This document shows positions 36,246 through 44,838 of a stretch of DNA of 64,000 nt, piece after piece; position 1 is the stretch's first letter; each line of letters starts with the position of its first letter. The position numbers were made by a program, and so were the translations under genes. The DNA is taken from assembly GCF_004362665.1 (NCBI RefSeq), contig NZ_SNXR01000013.1, positions 360,664 to 424,663 on the forward strand. Reading direction: 5' to 3'. The stretch comes from Flavobacterium dankookense. GTDB taxonomy: Bacteria > Bacteroidota > Bacteroidia > Flavobacteriales > Flavobacteriaceae. A model generated the notes under the pieces. The model ran no database searches. It saw only the letters and a list, made by a program, of their open reading frames with translations, and was not told the origin of the DNA.

Positions 36246-36887
36246 ATGGAAAATACTATTATGCTTGCTGTAATCCTTGCTAATGTACTGATTAGTATCA
36301 AAGGATTTAATGATGAAATGTTTTTTAGAAAATACCAATTTCATGTAGGTAGTATTCGTTCAGGTGAACAAATTAGAATGTTAACTTCGGGTTTTCTTCA
36401 TGCCGATTTACCTCATTTGGCGTTTAACATGATTACGCTTTATTTCTTTGCGCCAATTGTTATTCAAACATTAGGTAGTTTTTCATTTATTCTCATCTAT
36501 CTAGGAAGTTTAGTTTTTGGAAGTTTATTGACAATGGTTTTTCATGGGAATGACTATAGTTACCGTGCCGTTGGTGCTTCAGGTGCAGTGACAGGAGTTT
36601 TATATTCTGCTATATTGATGTATCCCGATATGACTATTGGTATATTTGGAATAATCCCAATGCCAGCTTATATTTTCGGAATTCTATATCTTCTATATTC
36701 TATATATGGAATGAAATCCAGAACGGATAATATTGGTCATGCCGCTCATTTTGGTGGAGCCATTGGTGGCTATGTTATTACTTTGTTAAAAATGCCTTCG
36801 CTTTTACAGGATAATTTATTGATGGTGATTTTGTTAGCAGTTCCAATCATTATTTTGTTTGTAATGGCAAAAGCAGGCAAATTATAA
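36246..36887 (+). CDS. Rhomboid intramembrane serine protease
   Basis: The 213-aa protein has six hydrophobic helices. The catalytic dyad is S112 in VGASGAVTGVLY and H168 in GHAAHFGGAIGG; the HADLPHLAFNM motif (52-62) supplies the conserved oxyanion-side His and Asn. This is the minimal bacterial rhomboid architecture. It follows the aminotransferase gene by 3 bp. Substrates are unknown. Confidence 0.93.
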   Translation: MENTIMLAVILANVLISIKGFNDEMFFRKYQFHVGSIRSGEQIRMLTSGFLHADLPHLAFNMITLYFFAPIVIQTLGSFSFILIYLGSLVFGSLLTMVFHGNDYSYRAVGASGAVTGVLYSAILMYPDMTIGIFGIIPMPAYIFGILYLLYSIYGMKSRTDNIGHAAHFGGAIGGYVITLLKMPSLLQDNLLMVILLAVPIIILFVMAKAGKL

Positions 36888-36935
36888 TTGGCACAACTTT
36901 TGAAAAGTAATAGTTAAATCAATAAAACATTTAGT

Positions 36936-37631
36936 ATGAAAAAGACAGTATTAATTTTAGTAACATTATTTTCTATCATGACACAAGCACAAGAAAATAA
37001 ACCACAAGTGCCACAAATTTCTGTAACTGGAGAAGGAAAAATTAAAGTTGTTCCAGACAGAGCTACTATTTCCGTTGGGGTTTTGAATACTGGTAAAGAT
37101 TCCAAAGAAGTAAAAACGCTAAACGACGAAACCGTAGATAAAGTAATCAAGTTTTTAAAGAAAAGTGGCATTGCTGCTACCGATTATAAAACGGATAATG
37201 TAAGTCTTTATAAAAACTATGACTATGAAAAAAAGAAATACAACTTTCAAGCGAGCCAAAACATCAGCATTACATTGAAAGATATATCAAAATATGATGA
37301 AATCATGATGGGATTAAACGATGTTGGTGTAAATTCAATTCAAGGTGTGGAATTTAAATCGTCAAAAATGGAAGAGCATGAAAGAGAAGCGCGTAAAAAA
37401 GCAATGTTAAACGCAAAACAAAAAGCCGAGGATTATGTTTCTGTTTTAGGACAAAAAGTTGGCAAAGCACTTTTAATAACTGATAGCTCTCAAGTCTATT
37501 TTCCACAACCAATGTATAAAGGTGCAATGATGGCAATGGCTTCCGATGCAGAAAGCGCTCCAAGAGAAACATTAGCTATTGGCGAAATTGAAATCAATGC
37601 TACTGTAACTGTTAGCTTTGTTTTAGATTAA
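36936..37631 (+). CDS. SIMPL (DUF541) periplasmic protein
   Basis: The 231-aa protein has a signal peptide (MKKTVLILVTLFSIMTQAQE) followed by the SIMPL pattern: QISVTGEGKIKVVPDRATIS, VDKVIKFLKKSGI, YKNYDYEKKKYNFQASQNIS and ARKKAMLNAKQKAEDYVSVLG. Family members (E. coli YggE) are linked to oxidative stress protection and form oligomers; the biochemical role is unclear. It ends at a strong bidirectional terminator. Confidence 0.92.
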   Translation: MKKTVLILVTLFSIMTQAQENKPQVPQISVTGEGKIKVVPDRATISVGVLNTGKDSKEVKTLNDETVDKVIKFLKKSGIAATDYKTDNVSLYKNYDYEKKKYNFQASQNISITLKDISKYDEIMMGLNDVGVNSIQGVEFKSSKMEEHEREARKKAMLNAKQKAEDYVSVLGQKVGKALLITDSSQVYFPQPMYKGAMMAMASDAESAPRETLAIGEIEINATVTVSFVLD

Positions 37632-37652
37632 AAAACAAAACTAGTTTAAAAT

Positions 37653-37682
37653 AAAAAGTCTCCAAATTGGAGACTTTTTTAT
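37653..37682. terminator. Bidirectional terminator
   Basis: AAAAAGTCTCCAA and TTGGAGACTTTTT form a tight stem between the convergent SIMPL gene and the NPPHGQ lipoprotein gene. Confidence 0.85.
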
Positions 37683-37689
37683 TGTTATA

Positions 37690-38238
37690 TTATTTTGCAG
37701 TTTCAGGTGTGCTAGCTGCAGGAGTAACAGGTGTTCCACATACGTGTCCTGGTTGTCCATGTGGAGGATTTGTTCCAGCAGTAGTAGGATTTAATAAAGC
37801 TGGTGTTCCTGCAGTAGTTGTAGCTGTTCCAGCAGATTTTGCTTGTTGAGCAGCATTAGGTATAACTGTTTTTGTAAATGCAGGTTGACTTGGAGTAGCC
37901 GTTGCATTTGGTTTAGAATTTAATGGCGCTCCAACGGCAATATCACAACGATGACCTGCTTGACCATGTGGTGGATTCATTCCTGGTTTTGTAACTACTT
38001 GTTTTTGGTTGGCAACTTGCTGACCTGGTGTTATTGTTTGTGCAGGTTGCTGTTGGGTAACCGTTTGTGGGTTATTAGGTTGCACATAAGTAGATGTTGC
38101 AGGAATTGGCGCAACTCTTGGCAAAATGATTTGTTTGTTTGGATCTAAAGTTTTCGTTTCTTCTTCCTCTTTTTTACATGAGGTTAGTAAGGTCAAACTA
38201 ATAAGTAGGAGTGAACCATATAAAGCATTAATTTTCAT
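37690..38238 (-). CDS. Lipoprotein with two NPPHGQxGHxC motifs
   Basis: Start set at 38238 (MKINALYGSLLL), giving a 182-aa lipoprotein with lipobox LTLLTSC (Cys 21). After an acidic stretch comes a low-complexity Pro/Gln/Thr/Ala region (about 45-85), then NPPHGQAGHRC (88-98), another Ala/Thr-rich linker, and NPPHGQPGHVC (157-167). The two 11-residue motifs, each with two His and a Cys, could bind metal or a redox partner. I know similar motifs in flavobacterial orphans but no function. A minus-strand TATATTTG (38259-38266) lies 20 bp upstream. Confidence 0.7.
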   Translation of the reverse strand: MKINALYGSLLLISLTLLTSCKKEEEETKTLDPNKQIILPRVAPIPATSTYVQPNNPQTVTQQQPAQTITPGQQVANQKQVVTKPGMNPPHGQAGHRCDIAVGAPLNSKPNATATPSQPAFTKTVIPNAAQQAKSAGTATTTAGTPALLNPTTAGTNPPHGQPGHVCGTPVTPAASTPETAK

Positions 38239-38258
38239 AGTTATCATTTTTAAAAAAT

Positions 38259-38266
38259 CAAATATA
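38259..38266 (-). promoter_or_regulatory. -7 element TATATTTG for the NPPHGQ lipoprotein gene
   Basis: Minus-strand TATATTTG 20 bp before the chosen start; no clear -33 TTG. Confidence 0.4.
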
Positions 38267-38280
38267 ACTTTATTAAATAA

Positions 38281-38309
38281 AAAAAGCACAGATTAACTGT
38301 GCTTTTTTT
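38281..38309 (-). terminator. tRNA-Tyr terminator
   Basis: AAAAAGCACAG and CTGTGCTTTTT around ATTAA, immediately after the tRNA 3' end on the minus strand. Confidence 0.8.
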
Positions 38310-38310
38310 G

Positions 38311-38392
38311 TGGGGAGAGCAGGATTCGAACCTGCGAAGACGTAGTCAGCGGATTTACAGTCCGCCCTCGTTGGCCGCTTGAGTATCTCCCC
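38311..38392 (-). tRNA. tRNA-Tyr (GTA anticodon)
   Basis: On the minus strand: acceptor GGGGAGA paired with TCTCCCC plus discriminator A, D-arm CTC/GAG, anticodon stem GCGGA/TCCGC with loop CTGTAAA (anticodon GTA, complement at 38356-38358), a long variable arm (class II) and T-arm GCAGG-TTCGAAT-CCTGC. CCA is not encoded; the plus strand ends CCAACG only by acceptor pairing. Confidence 0.96.
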
Positions 38393-38408
38393 AACGCTGT
38401 TGCGGTTG

Positions 38409-38438
38409 CAAATATAAAAACTGTTTTCTTATCAGCAA
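38409..38438 (-). promoter_or_regulatory. tRNA-Tyr promoter TTG-N19-TATATTTG
   Basis: On the minus strand TTG (complement 38436-38438) is 19 bp upstream of TATATTTG (complement 38409-38416). The tRNA 5' end follows 16 bp later. Confidence 0.65.
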
Positions 38439-38494
38439 GAAAAATTACTTTTTATTTAATAGTTATTTTTTAATATTCTGAAAACGAATTATAT

Positions 38495-38520
38495 AAAAAA
38501 TCTCCTGAAAAGGAGATTTT
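38495..38520 (-). terminator. Terminator of the DUF4369/thioredoxin gene
   Basis: AAAATCTCCT and AGGAGATTTT around GAAA, with a T-run leftward, 25 bp after the stop. Confidence 0.8.
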
Positions 38521-38544
38521 GTTTTGTAAGTAATATAGAGAATA

Positions 38545-39714
38545 TTATTTTGAGTTCAATAATTCTAATACCTTAGATTTTAGTTCTTTGCCTCTCAAAT
38601 CTTTAGCAACAATTGTTCCTTTTGAGTCTAGGATATAAGTTGTTGGTATTTGTGTTATACCATATTGTTTAGCAATTGGATCATTGAACTCTTTTAAGTT
38701 TGATATTTGTGTCCAAGTTAAACCATCCTTAGCGATAGCTTCTTTCCATTTTGCAGCATCTTTATCAAGTGAAACTCCTATGATGTTTAATCCTTTAGTA
38801 TGTAATTCGTTGTATAATGCAACAACATTTGGGTTTTCTGCTCTACATGGTCCACACCATGATGCCCAAAAATCAATTATAGTAACTTTACCTAAACTTG
38901 ATTTTAGTGAAACTATTTTTCCTTGGGGATTTTTCGCGGAGAAATCTGGAGCTACTGCACCAACATTTATTCCAGAAGTTGTTGGAATAGCTTTGCTTGC
39001 ATTTTTGATTTCTTTAATTTTTTCTGCTATTTTTTTTCCTACTTTGGTTTCTTTAAGTTTTTTATCTAAAGCATTAAATTTAATTTCTACATCTTCTATT
39101 TTGTGTTCTGGATTTCCAATCATTGATTGAATGATAAGCATACTGATATAAGATTTAGGGTGATCTTTAGGATAACCAAAAAGAAAATCAGTCATATTTT
39201 TTTGCAGTCCTTTATATTCTTTTCTCAATGAATTGATAGCTACAGTATCATTTTTCTCTTGAGCTTCTTTCATTTTTGCCATGTTTTTCATTTGAAAATC
39301 CATGATTTTTTTCTGAGATGATTTTTGAATTTCATTAGATTTTTGGTTGAAACTATAAAATTCATCATTACTGTATGTACCTCCAATTTTTGATTTAAAA
39401 ATACTATCTTTATCCACCTCTACAGATATTTCACCCTCTTCAAGAATAAAAGCAACTTTACCATTTACTTTTTCAACTTGTAAAAAATACATTTCAGGCT
39501 CTGTTGAATTTCCTTTTATTTCAAATTTCCCATCGATTATTTTAACAGTGTCCACAGCTTTGGCTGACATTCCGTTTTCATCGGGTTTTTCTAAATATAC
39601 TATACCGTTAGGTAATCCTTTTATAGTTCCTGTTATACTATATTCTCCCTCAGAAAGTGAGTTGCAGGAAACCGCAATTAATGTGATTGCTAATAATAAA
39701 ATAATTTTTTTCAT
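38545..39714 (-). CDS. TlpA-like thiol-disulfide lipoprotein with DUF4369
   Basis: Start at 39714 (MKKIILLLAITLIAVSCNSL), a lipoprotein signal with VSC lipobox; the longer frame lacks a signal at its N-terminus. The ~389-aa protein has a DUF4369 beta domain (about 25-120), a helical middle rich in Lys/Glu, and a C-terminal thioredoxin-fold AhpC/TSA domain with active site WASWCGPCRAENP and cis-Pro in ITQIPTTYILD. It likely reduces or oxidises envelope disulfides. A matching promoter lies upstream and a terminator downstream, so it is monocistronic. Confidence 0.93.
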   Translation of the reverse strand: MKKIILLLAITLIAVSCNSLSEGEYSITGTIKGLPNGIVYLEKPDENGMSAKAVDTVKIIDGKFEIKGNSTEPEMYFLQVEKVNGKVAFILEEGEISVEVDKDSIFKSKIGGTYSNDEFYSFNQKSNEIQKSSQKKIMDFQMKNMAKMKEAQEKNDTVAINSLRKEYKGLQKNMTDFLFGYPKDHPKSYISMLIIQSMIGNPEHKIEDVEIKFNALDKKLKETKVGKKIAEKIKEIKNASKAIPTTSGINVGAVAPDFSAKNPQGKIVSLKSSLGKVTIIDFWASWCGPCRAENPNVVALYNELHTKGLNIIGVSLDKDAAKWKEAIAKDGLTWTQISNLKEFNDPIAKQYGITQIPTTYILDSKGTIVAKDLRGKELKSKVLELLNSK

Positions 39715-39743
39715 TTTTTTTAAATCGTTATTTTTTTCGTCTG

Positions 39744-39771
39744 CAAATGTATTTAATTTATACTGAAACAA
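39744..39771 (-). promoter_or_regulatory. Promoter TTG-N17-TACATTTG
   Basis: On the minus strand TTG (complement 39769-39771) and TACATTTG (complement 39744-39751), 29 bp upstream of the chosen ATG of the TlpA-like gene. It lies inside the longer ORF, supporting the shorter start. Confidence 0.6.
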
Positions 39772-39933
39772 AAGTGAAATTAAGGAAAGTTTATAGTATA
39801 TTAAAAATAACAGTCTTTTTTAATTTAATTTTTTCTAACATAAAAAAATTACGTTTTTTCTTTACAAATGAACTATAAATGTGATTTTTAAGTTAATAAA
39901 TGGCAAATATTCTTTTTATTCATTGCTAATAAA

Positions 39934-39941
39934 TAAATTTG
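39934..39941 (+). promoter_or_regulatory. -7 element TAAATTTG for the T9SS endonuclease
   Basis: TAAATTTG lies 19 bp before the ATG; the -33 region is not convincing. Confidence 0.4.
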
Positions 39942-39960
39942 TTTACCAACTCAAACTACA

Positions 39961-41922
39961 ATGTTAAAAAACACTATTTTCTTAGTGGCAATGTTAGCTA
40001 CTTTTTTCTGCCAATCTCAAATTTTTATCAATGAATTAGACTCAGATACGCCATCTGTTGATGATAAGGAATTTATAGAATTAAAATCGATAACTCCAAA
40101 TTTCCCCCTTGATGGCTATGTTTTAGTTTTATTTAATGGAACAGGTTCTCAAGCAAATTTAAGTTATTATGTAATTGATTTAGATGGGTTTGTTACAGAT
40201 GTCAATGGGTTGTTTCTAATTGGAAATAGTTTTGTTTCTCCTGTTCCTGAAAAATTATTGCCTGAAAGTATTTTTCAAAATGGTTCAGATGGAGTTGGCT
40301 TATATCTAGGTTCTTCTTCGGATTTTCCAAATAATTCTTTAGCTACAATCACTAATTTAATTGACGCCATAGTTTATGGGACAAATGATCCAGATGCCAC
40401 AGAATTAATGGCTTTGCTTGGAGTAACAATTCAACTAGATGAAAGTGCAAGTGGCGCAAGCACTGCCAATTCTATACAAAGAAAAAATGACGGAACATAT
40501 GAGGCAAAAACTCCAACGCCAGGAGCAAATAACGATGGTAGCGGATTCATTTTTAATGGAATAACAATTTCTACATCAGCTTTCCAAGTTACAGAAGGCA
40601 ATAATCTTCAAATTACCTTCACAGCTCAAACTCCCGTTGTAAGTGATGTCTTATTTACTTTTTCACTCAGTTCAGGATCGTTAGAAAATGCCGATTTTAC
40701 GGGTTCGACAAATGTTATAATTCCTTCTGGTACAACTACTTTTTCAACAACTATAACTTTTGTTGATGATGTGTTAGACGAAGGTGATGAAGTCGCTATA
40801 ATTAAATTTGGACTTTTGCCATCAGGATTTATCCGATTGAATGATTTTATCGAGATTAGAGTTGTTGATAATGATTTTACACAAGCAACATTTGGAACAC
40901 CTTTAAATCCTACTTATGATTTTGTAGAAAGTACATCGCCAAATGGCTATTATTCTTCCCTTGAAGGTTTAGCAGGTGATGCTTTGAAGCAAGAACTCCA
41001 AAATATAATTGCCAATCCAGCCGTTGTTCGCGCTCATAATTATGGAGATATTGTTGATATTCTCAAAGTTGCCGATCAAAATCCTTTAAATAGTAACGAA
41101 GTTTGGTTAATGTATGTTGAAATTCCGAGGTCAAAATTAGATTATCAAACAGGAAGTATTGGAACTGGAAAATGGAACAGAGAACATATATATCCACAAT
41201 CTCGTGGTGGTTTTGCTAATGCCACTGAGGAAACTCCAGATGGTATTAATGTTTGGTTACCAACAAGTGCTGATGATATTGCTGCAGGTCATGCCGATGC
41301 ACATCATTTAAGAGCTGAGGATGGACCAGAAAATACCAACAGAAGCAACAAAGATTATGGTTTGACGGGTTATAATGGTAGAAATGGTAACCAAAGTTCT
41401 TGGAAAGGTGATGTTGCTAGAGCGATTTTCTATATGGCAGTTCGATATAATGGATTGGAAGTTGTCAATGGCGATTTACCCGATACGACTGTTGGACAAA
41501 TAGGAGATTTAGCAACGTTACTTCAATGGAATCAAACCGATCCTTCTGACGATTTTGAAATGAATAGAAATAACTACATCTACACTTGGCAGTATAACAG
41601 GAATCCTTTTATTGATTATCCAAATTTAGCCGATTACATTTGGGGAAATAATGCAGGTCAGGCTTGGTCTTCATCACTTAGTACAAATCAAAATAATATT
41701 GATAAAATTGCTTTGCATCCAAATCCTTCGAATGGTAATTTTACAATTTCAGGAGTAAAATCGGATGCAGTAGTTACAATTTATAACATGCTTGGAGCCG
41801 AAGTATTTAAAACATCTTTTGATGGAACTTCTGAAATTGAAACTAATCTAACATCAGGAATTTATTTAGCAAAAATTACTTCGGAAGGAAATTCTGTTTC
41901 AAGAAAAATAATTATAAAATAA
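39961..41922 (+). CDS. T9SS-exported endonuclease I family protein
   Basis: The 653-aa secreted nuclease has a signal peptide ending TFFCQSQ. A lamin-tail-like domain follows (FINELDSDTPSVDDKEFIEL), then a Calx-beta-like region (about 200-310; TEGNNLQITFTAQ...DEGDEVAIIKF). The endonuclease I domain carries GKWNREHIYPQSRGGF with the catalytic His and the Asn in ENTNRSNKDYG. The C-terminal ~70 residues (HPNPSNGNFTISG ... SGIYLAKIT ... KIIIK) form a type A T9SS sorting domain. It probably degrades extracellular DNA for nutrients. Export would depend on the PorX-regulated system whose regulator lies at 18067-19620. Confidence 0.93.
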   Translation: MLKNTIFLVAMLATFFCQSQIFINELDSDTPSVDDKEFIELKSITPNFPLDGYVLVLFNGTGSQANLSYYVIDLDGFVTDVNGLFLIGNSFVSPVPEKLLPESIFQNGSDGVGLYLGSSSDFPNNSLATITNLIDAIVYGTNDPDATELMALLGVTIQLDESASGASTANSIQRKNDGTYEAKTPTPGANNDGSGFIFNGITISTSAFQVTEGNNLQITFTAQTPVVSDVLFTFSLSSGSLENADFTGSTNVIIPSGTTTFSTTITFVDDVLDEGDEVAIIKFGLLPSGFIRLNDFIEIRVVDNDFTQATFGTPLNPTYDFVESTSPNGYYSSLEGLAGDALKQELQNIIANPAVVRAHNYGDIVDILKVADQNPLNSNEVWLMYVEIPRSKLDYQTGSIGTGKWNREHIYPQSRGGFANATEETPDGINVWLPTSADDIAAGHADAHHLRAEDGPENTNRSNKDYGLTGYNGRNGNQSSWKGDVARAIFYMAVRYNGLEVVNGDLPDTTVGQIGDLATLLQWNQTDPSDDFEMNRNNYIYTWQYNRNPFIDYPNLADYIWGNNAGQAWSSSLSTNQNNIDKIALHPNPSNGNFTISGVKSDAVVTIYNMLGAEVFKTSFDGTSEIETNLTSGIYLAKITSEGNSVSRKIIIK

Positions 41923-41923
41923 A

Positions 41924-42151
41924 TTATTTATCACCATCAAACATAGCATCTGTCATAGTTTTTATCCCTTTGAATGCAAAATAAACGGATGTTATGCAAA
42001 TTGTTATTCCAATACCTAAAACCAAGTAATGCCAATTGGTATGTTGGTTCATAAACGCGTTATAAATCACACTTGGACCAATAAACATTAGGGGTAAAGA
42101 ACCCGCAAGAAATTTAACGCCTTTAGCTAGCTTGTCTTTATTGGTTGCCAT
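41924..42151 (-). CDS. DUF6095 small membrane protein
   Basis: Start at 42151 (MATNKDKLAKGVKFLA), about 75 aa. Two transmembrane helices flank a short loop: LAGSLPLMFIGPSVIYNAFM and YLVLGIGITICITSVYFAFKG, with a C-terminal IKTMTDAMFDGDK tail. I recognise this as DUF6095, known only from Flavobacteriia and without function. It overlaps the upstream small membrane-protein gene by 14 bp, suggesting translational coupling in a murQ operon. Confidence 0.8.
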   Translation of the reverse strand: MATNKDKLAKGVKFLAGSLPLMFIGPSVIYNAFMNQHTNWHYLVLGIGITICITSVYFAFKGIKTMTDAMFDGDK

Positions 42152-42431
42152 TTTTTGATGTTTTATTTCTATGGTACAAAGCAAAGATAAAGCCTAAAGT
42201 CGTATGTATTCCAATTACAAACAAAAAAGAAAATATTTTTCTTAATCCGTAAGGATCATTGTTAAAATAACTAAGATTTGAACAAAAAATAATTGATGAA
42301 TATATTCCACTTACAACTAAGTTGCTCAAAAAATATACAAACAAAAACTTCCATTTTCTTAAAAAATATATACTTGTTATCCATAAAATTGGTACAGAAA
42401 TCAGTAATATGAAGAAAATAATGACTCCCAT
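42138..42431 (-). CDS. Small membrane protein, 97 aa
   Basis: Not recognised. Three hydrophobic helices are visible (VIIFFILLISVPILWITSIYF, FLFVYFLSNLVVSGIYSSII, FSFLFVIGIHTTLGFIFALY) with a short basic C-terminal tail. Its start overlaps the murQ stop and its end overlaps the DUF6095 start, so it lies inside a murQ-orf97-DUF6095 operon. Coding status is supported by the tight overlaps and membrane-type hydropathy. Confidence 0.65.
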   Translation of the reverse strand: MGVIIFFILLISVPILWITSIYFLRKWKFLFVYFLSNLVVSGIYSSIIFCSNLSYFNNDPYGLRKIFSFLFVIGIHTTLGFIFALYHRNKTSKNGNQ

Positions 42432-43243
42432 TAGTTATTATAACTCTCAACTGCTTTTCTAACGCTTCCAAATTCTTTCAACAATTCAGCCGCTTTTTCA
42501 TAATCTACCGAAATTTCACTCATAATCATTTTCACACCACGATCGACTAATTTGTCGTTACTCAATTGCATATCGACCATTTTGTTGCCTTTTACTTTGC
42601 CAAGTTGTATCATCGTTGCAGTAGAAATCATATTCAAGACTAATTTTTGAGCGGTTCCAGCTTTCATTCGTGAACTTCCTGTAACGAATTCTGGACCAAC
42701 AACAACGACTATTGGGAATTTTGCAGTCAAAGCCAATGGACTTCCTTCATTGCAAGTAATACAACCTGTGCTGATATTTTGCTCATTGCATTTTTCTAAT
42801 CCACCAATAACATAAGGAGTTGTTCCCGAAGCAGCAATGCCAATCACAACGTCGTTAGCACCAATGTTTTCGTTTTGTAAATCAATCCAAGCTTGTTCGC
42901 GATTGTCTTCGGCATTTTCGACAGCGCGACGAATGGCTTTGTCGCCACCAGCGATAATTCCGTTTACTAAATCAAACGGAACTCCGAATGTTGGCGGACA
43001 TTCCGAAGCATCAACAATGCCCAATCTTCCTGAAGTTCCAGCGCCAATGTAGAATAATCTGCCGCCAAGTTTTAGTTTTTCGACTACTTTGGTGACTAAG
43101 TTTTCAATTTGAGGTAATGCTTTTTCCACAGCAAGCGGAACCGTTTTGTCTTCGTTATTAATATTCGTCAATAAATCAATAACCGACATAGTTTCTAAAC
43201 TGTCGTAATGCGATGATTGTTCAGTGGTTTTGGTGAAGTTCAT
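42431..43243 (-). CDS. murQ: N-acetylmuramic acid 6-phosphate etherase
   Basis: MurQ cleaves the lactyl ether of MurNAc-6-P to GlcNAc-6-P and D-lactate in peptidoglycan recycling. The 270-aa SIS-domain protein contains TEQSSHYDSLETMSVIDLLT, RLFYIGAGTSGRLGIVDASE, CPPTFGVPFDLVNGIIAGG, VVIGIAASGTTPYVIGGLE, GPEFVTGSSRMKAGTAQKLV and SNDKLVDRGVKMI, an almost complete signature set. It is slightly shorter than E. coli MurQ (298 aa), as is typical for Bacteroidota. A minus-strand TAACTTTG near 43265-43272 may be its -7 element. Confidence 0.96.
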   Translation of the reverse strand: MNFTKTTEQSSHYDSLETMSVIDLLTNINNEDKTVPLAVEKALPQIENLVTKVVEKLKLGGRLFYIGAGTSGRLGIVDASECPPTFGVPFDLVNGIIAGGDKAIRRAVENAEDNREQAWIDLQNENIGANDVVIGIAASGTTPYVIGGLEKCNEQNISTGCITCNEGSPLALTAKFPIVVVVGPEFVTGSSRMKAGTAQKLVLNMISTATMIQLGKVKGNKMVDMQLSNDKLVDRGVKMIMSEISVDYEKAAELLKEFGSVRKAVESYNN

Positions 43244-43314
43244 TTTAAATTAGTTGTAATATATCAAAGTTACAAAGTTTTAATTCATCGTTTAAAAATT
43301 CTTATTGCCTTATT

Positions 43315-43983
43315 TTAAACAAAAACCGCCAACAAAATCCCTAAAATAATCATCGAAATTTTTGCAATATTAAATTTATGTCCTTCGCTGCTTTCAAAAA
43401 TAATCGTAGACGAAATATGAAATAAAATTCCAATAACTACGGCTGTGATTTCGGTGTGATATTGCGTAATAAATGGTACATTATCGGAAACAAAAGTTCC
43501 TAAAGGTGTCATAAATGCAAAAGAAAGCATGAAGATAAACAACGCTGTTTTATTCAATTCAGCATTGATGAAAAATGTCGTTAAAATAATAGCAATAGGC
43601 AAGTGGTGAATAGCAATTCCGTAGGCTAAATCGTGATGATGACCAACTGGAAATCCTTCTAAAAAAGCATGAATACACAAACTGATGAACAACAACCAAG
43701 GCATTCGAGCTATTTTATCATGTCCGTGAACATGACCATGTTCCGCACCTTTGGAAAAAAATTCTAAAATAATTTGGAACAAAATCCCAACCATAATGAA
43801 TATTCCAACACTATGGTTATGAGCTTCATAAACTTCGGGAAGTAAATGCATGACCGTAATGGACAATAAAAAAGAACCACTAAATGCTAATAAGAGTTTT
43901 AAATTTTTCTTCTTTTTCGGCTTCAGTAATAATGCAATTACGTATCCTAAAATAACTGATAATAAAGGAAGTAGGTAATTCAT
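43315..43983 (-). CDS. ZIP family metal transporter
   Basis: This 222-aa, eight-helix inner-membrane protein has the binuclear metal site in HAFLEGFPVGHHHDLAYGIAIHH and the helix-V equivalent LPIAIILTTFFINAEL. A His-rich cytoplasmic loop (GAEHGHVHGHDKIAR) is usual. It should import Zn2+ or another divalent cation. The gene begins 1 bp before the end of the methyltransferase gene on the same strand, so they are probably co-transcribed. Confidence 0.9.
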   Translation of the reverse strand: MNYLLPLLSVILGYVIALLLKPKKKKNLKLLLAFSGSFLLSITVMHLLPEVYEAHNHSVGIFIMVGILFQIILEFFSKGAEHGHVHGHDKIARMPWLLFISLCIHAFLEGFPVGHHHDLAYGIAIHHLPIAIILTTFFINAELNKTALFIFMLSFAFMTPLGTFVSDNVPFITQYHTEITAVVIGILFHISSTIIFESSEGHKFNIAKISMIILGILLAVFV

Positions 43984-44748
43984 TTATTTGAATATCATGA
44001 TTAAACGTTCACTCGTATTCTTGTGGAATTTCTTCAATTTGTAATCGCCAAAAGTATCTAGTAAATAAATTCCAGCTTCGTCCATCATTTTTTGGAAATC
44101 TTCGAGTGTAAAGGCTTTTACTTTTTCTTCAAAATGAAATGATTTCCCATCAGCTTCAAAATCAATTTGCTTGATAATAAATCCATCTAACACAAAACGT
44201 TTGATGTGAAAATCAATTTCGTCAACGGTCTTTATTTCTTCTGGAATTAAGTTTTCAAGAACAGTGTAAACATTCATAAAGTCAATTACAGCAAAACCAT
44301 ATTCGGATAAACTTTCTTTAATTGCAATTAAGGTTTGTAAATTATCTTCTTCATTTTCAAAATAGCCAAAACTGGTAAATAGATTGAAAATAGCATCAAA
44401 TTTTTCTTCGTATGATTCACGCATGTCATGAACGACAAAATGCAAATTATCTCTTTCATTTTTCTTGGCTTCGTTGATACTGTTTTCAGATAAATCGGCA
44501 CCAATTACATCAAAACCCAATTGGTTTAAATAGATTGAATGACGACCTTTTCCACAAGCTAAATCCAATACTTTGGCTTTTTCGGGCAAGTTTAAGTAAT
44601 GCGTCAAATTATCCATGAAAACCTGAGCTTCACGGTAATTTCTGTCCTTATAAAGAATGTGATAGTATTTAGTATCAAACCAAGACTCATACCAAGTATT
44701 GGTTTCGTCTTTTGCGTTTTTAGTATCGGGTTTTATTGCTTCTGACAT
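43984..44748 (-). CDS. Class I SAM-dependent methyltransferase
   Basis: The 254-aa protein has the Rossmann motif KVLDLACGKGRHSIYLNQLG (motif I), FDVIGADLSENSINEA (acidic ribose binding) and FDAIFNLFTSFGYFENEEDN (motif IV/post). This is the small-molecule methyltransferase type; the substrate is unknown. The N-terminus carries DTKYYHILYKDRNYREAQVFM, typical of a flavobacterial subgroup. A minus-strand TAAATTTG (complement 44778-44785) lies 29 bp upstream with TTG 23 bp further, a plausible promoter. It is divergent from the THUMP gene. Confidence 0.88.
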   Translation of the reverse strand: MSEAIKPDTKNAKDETNTWYESWFDTKYYHILYKDRNYREAQVFMDNLTHYLNLPEKAKVLDLACGKGRHSIYLNQLGFDVIGADLSENSINEAKKNERDNLHFVVHDMRESYEEKFDAIFNLFTSFGYFENEEDNLQTLIAIKESLSEYGFAVIDFMNVYTVLENLIPEEIKTVDEIDFHIKRFVLDGFIIKQIDFEADGKSFHFEEKVKAFTLEDFQKMMDEAGIYLLDTFGDYKLKKFHKNTSERLIMIFK

Positions 44749-44777
44749 TTATTCTTTTCAAATGAATTCTCAACCGA

Positions 44778-44811
44778 CAAATTTAGTGTATTTTTGCCAA
44801 AATTATCCCAA
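44778..44811 (-). promoter_or_regulatory. Promoter TTG-N23-TAAATTTG
   Basis: Minus-strand TTG (complement 44809-44811) and TAAATTTG (complement 44778-44785) upstream of the methyltransferase-ZIP operon; overlaps a rightward TATTTTTG (44789-44796). Confidence 0.45.
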
Positions 44812-44838
44812 GTTTGGGATTTAGTTAATTATTGAAAT

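Noticed and set aside
38684..39130. 148-codon plus-strand ORF opposite the TlpA-like gene
   Set aside because: Antisense shadow; the minus-strand frame has a lipobox, CGPC and conserved domains.
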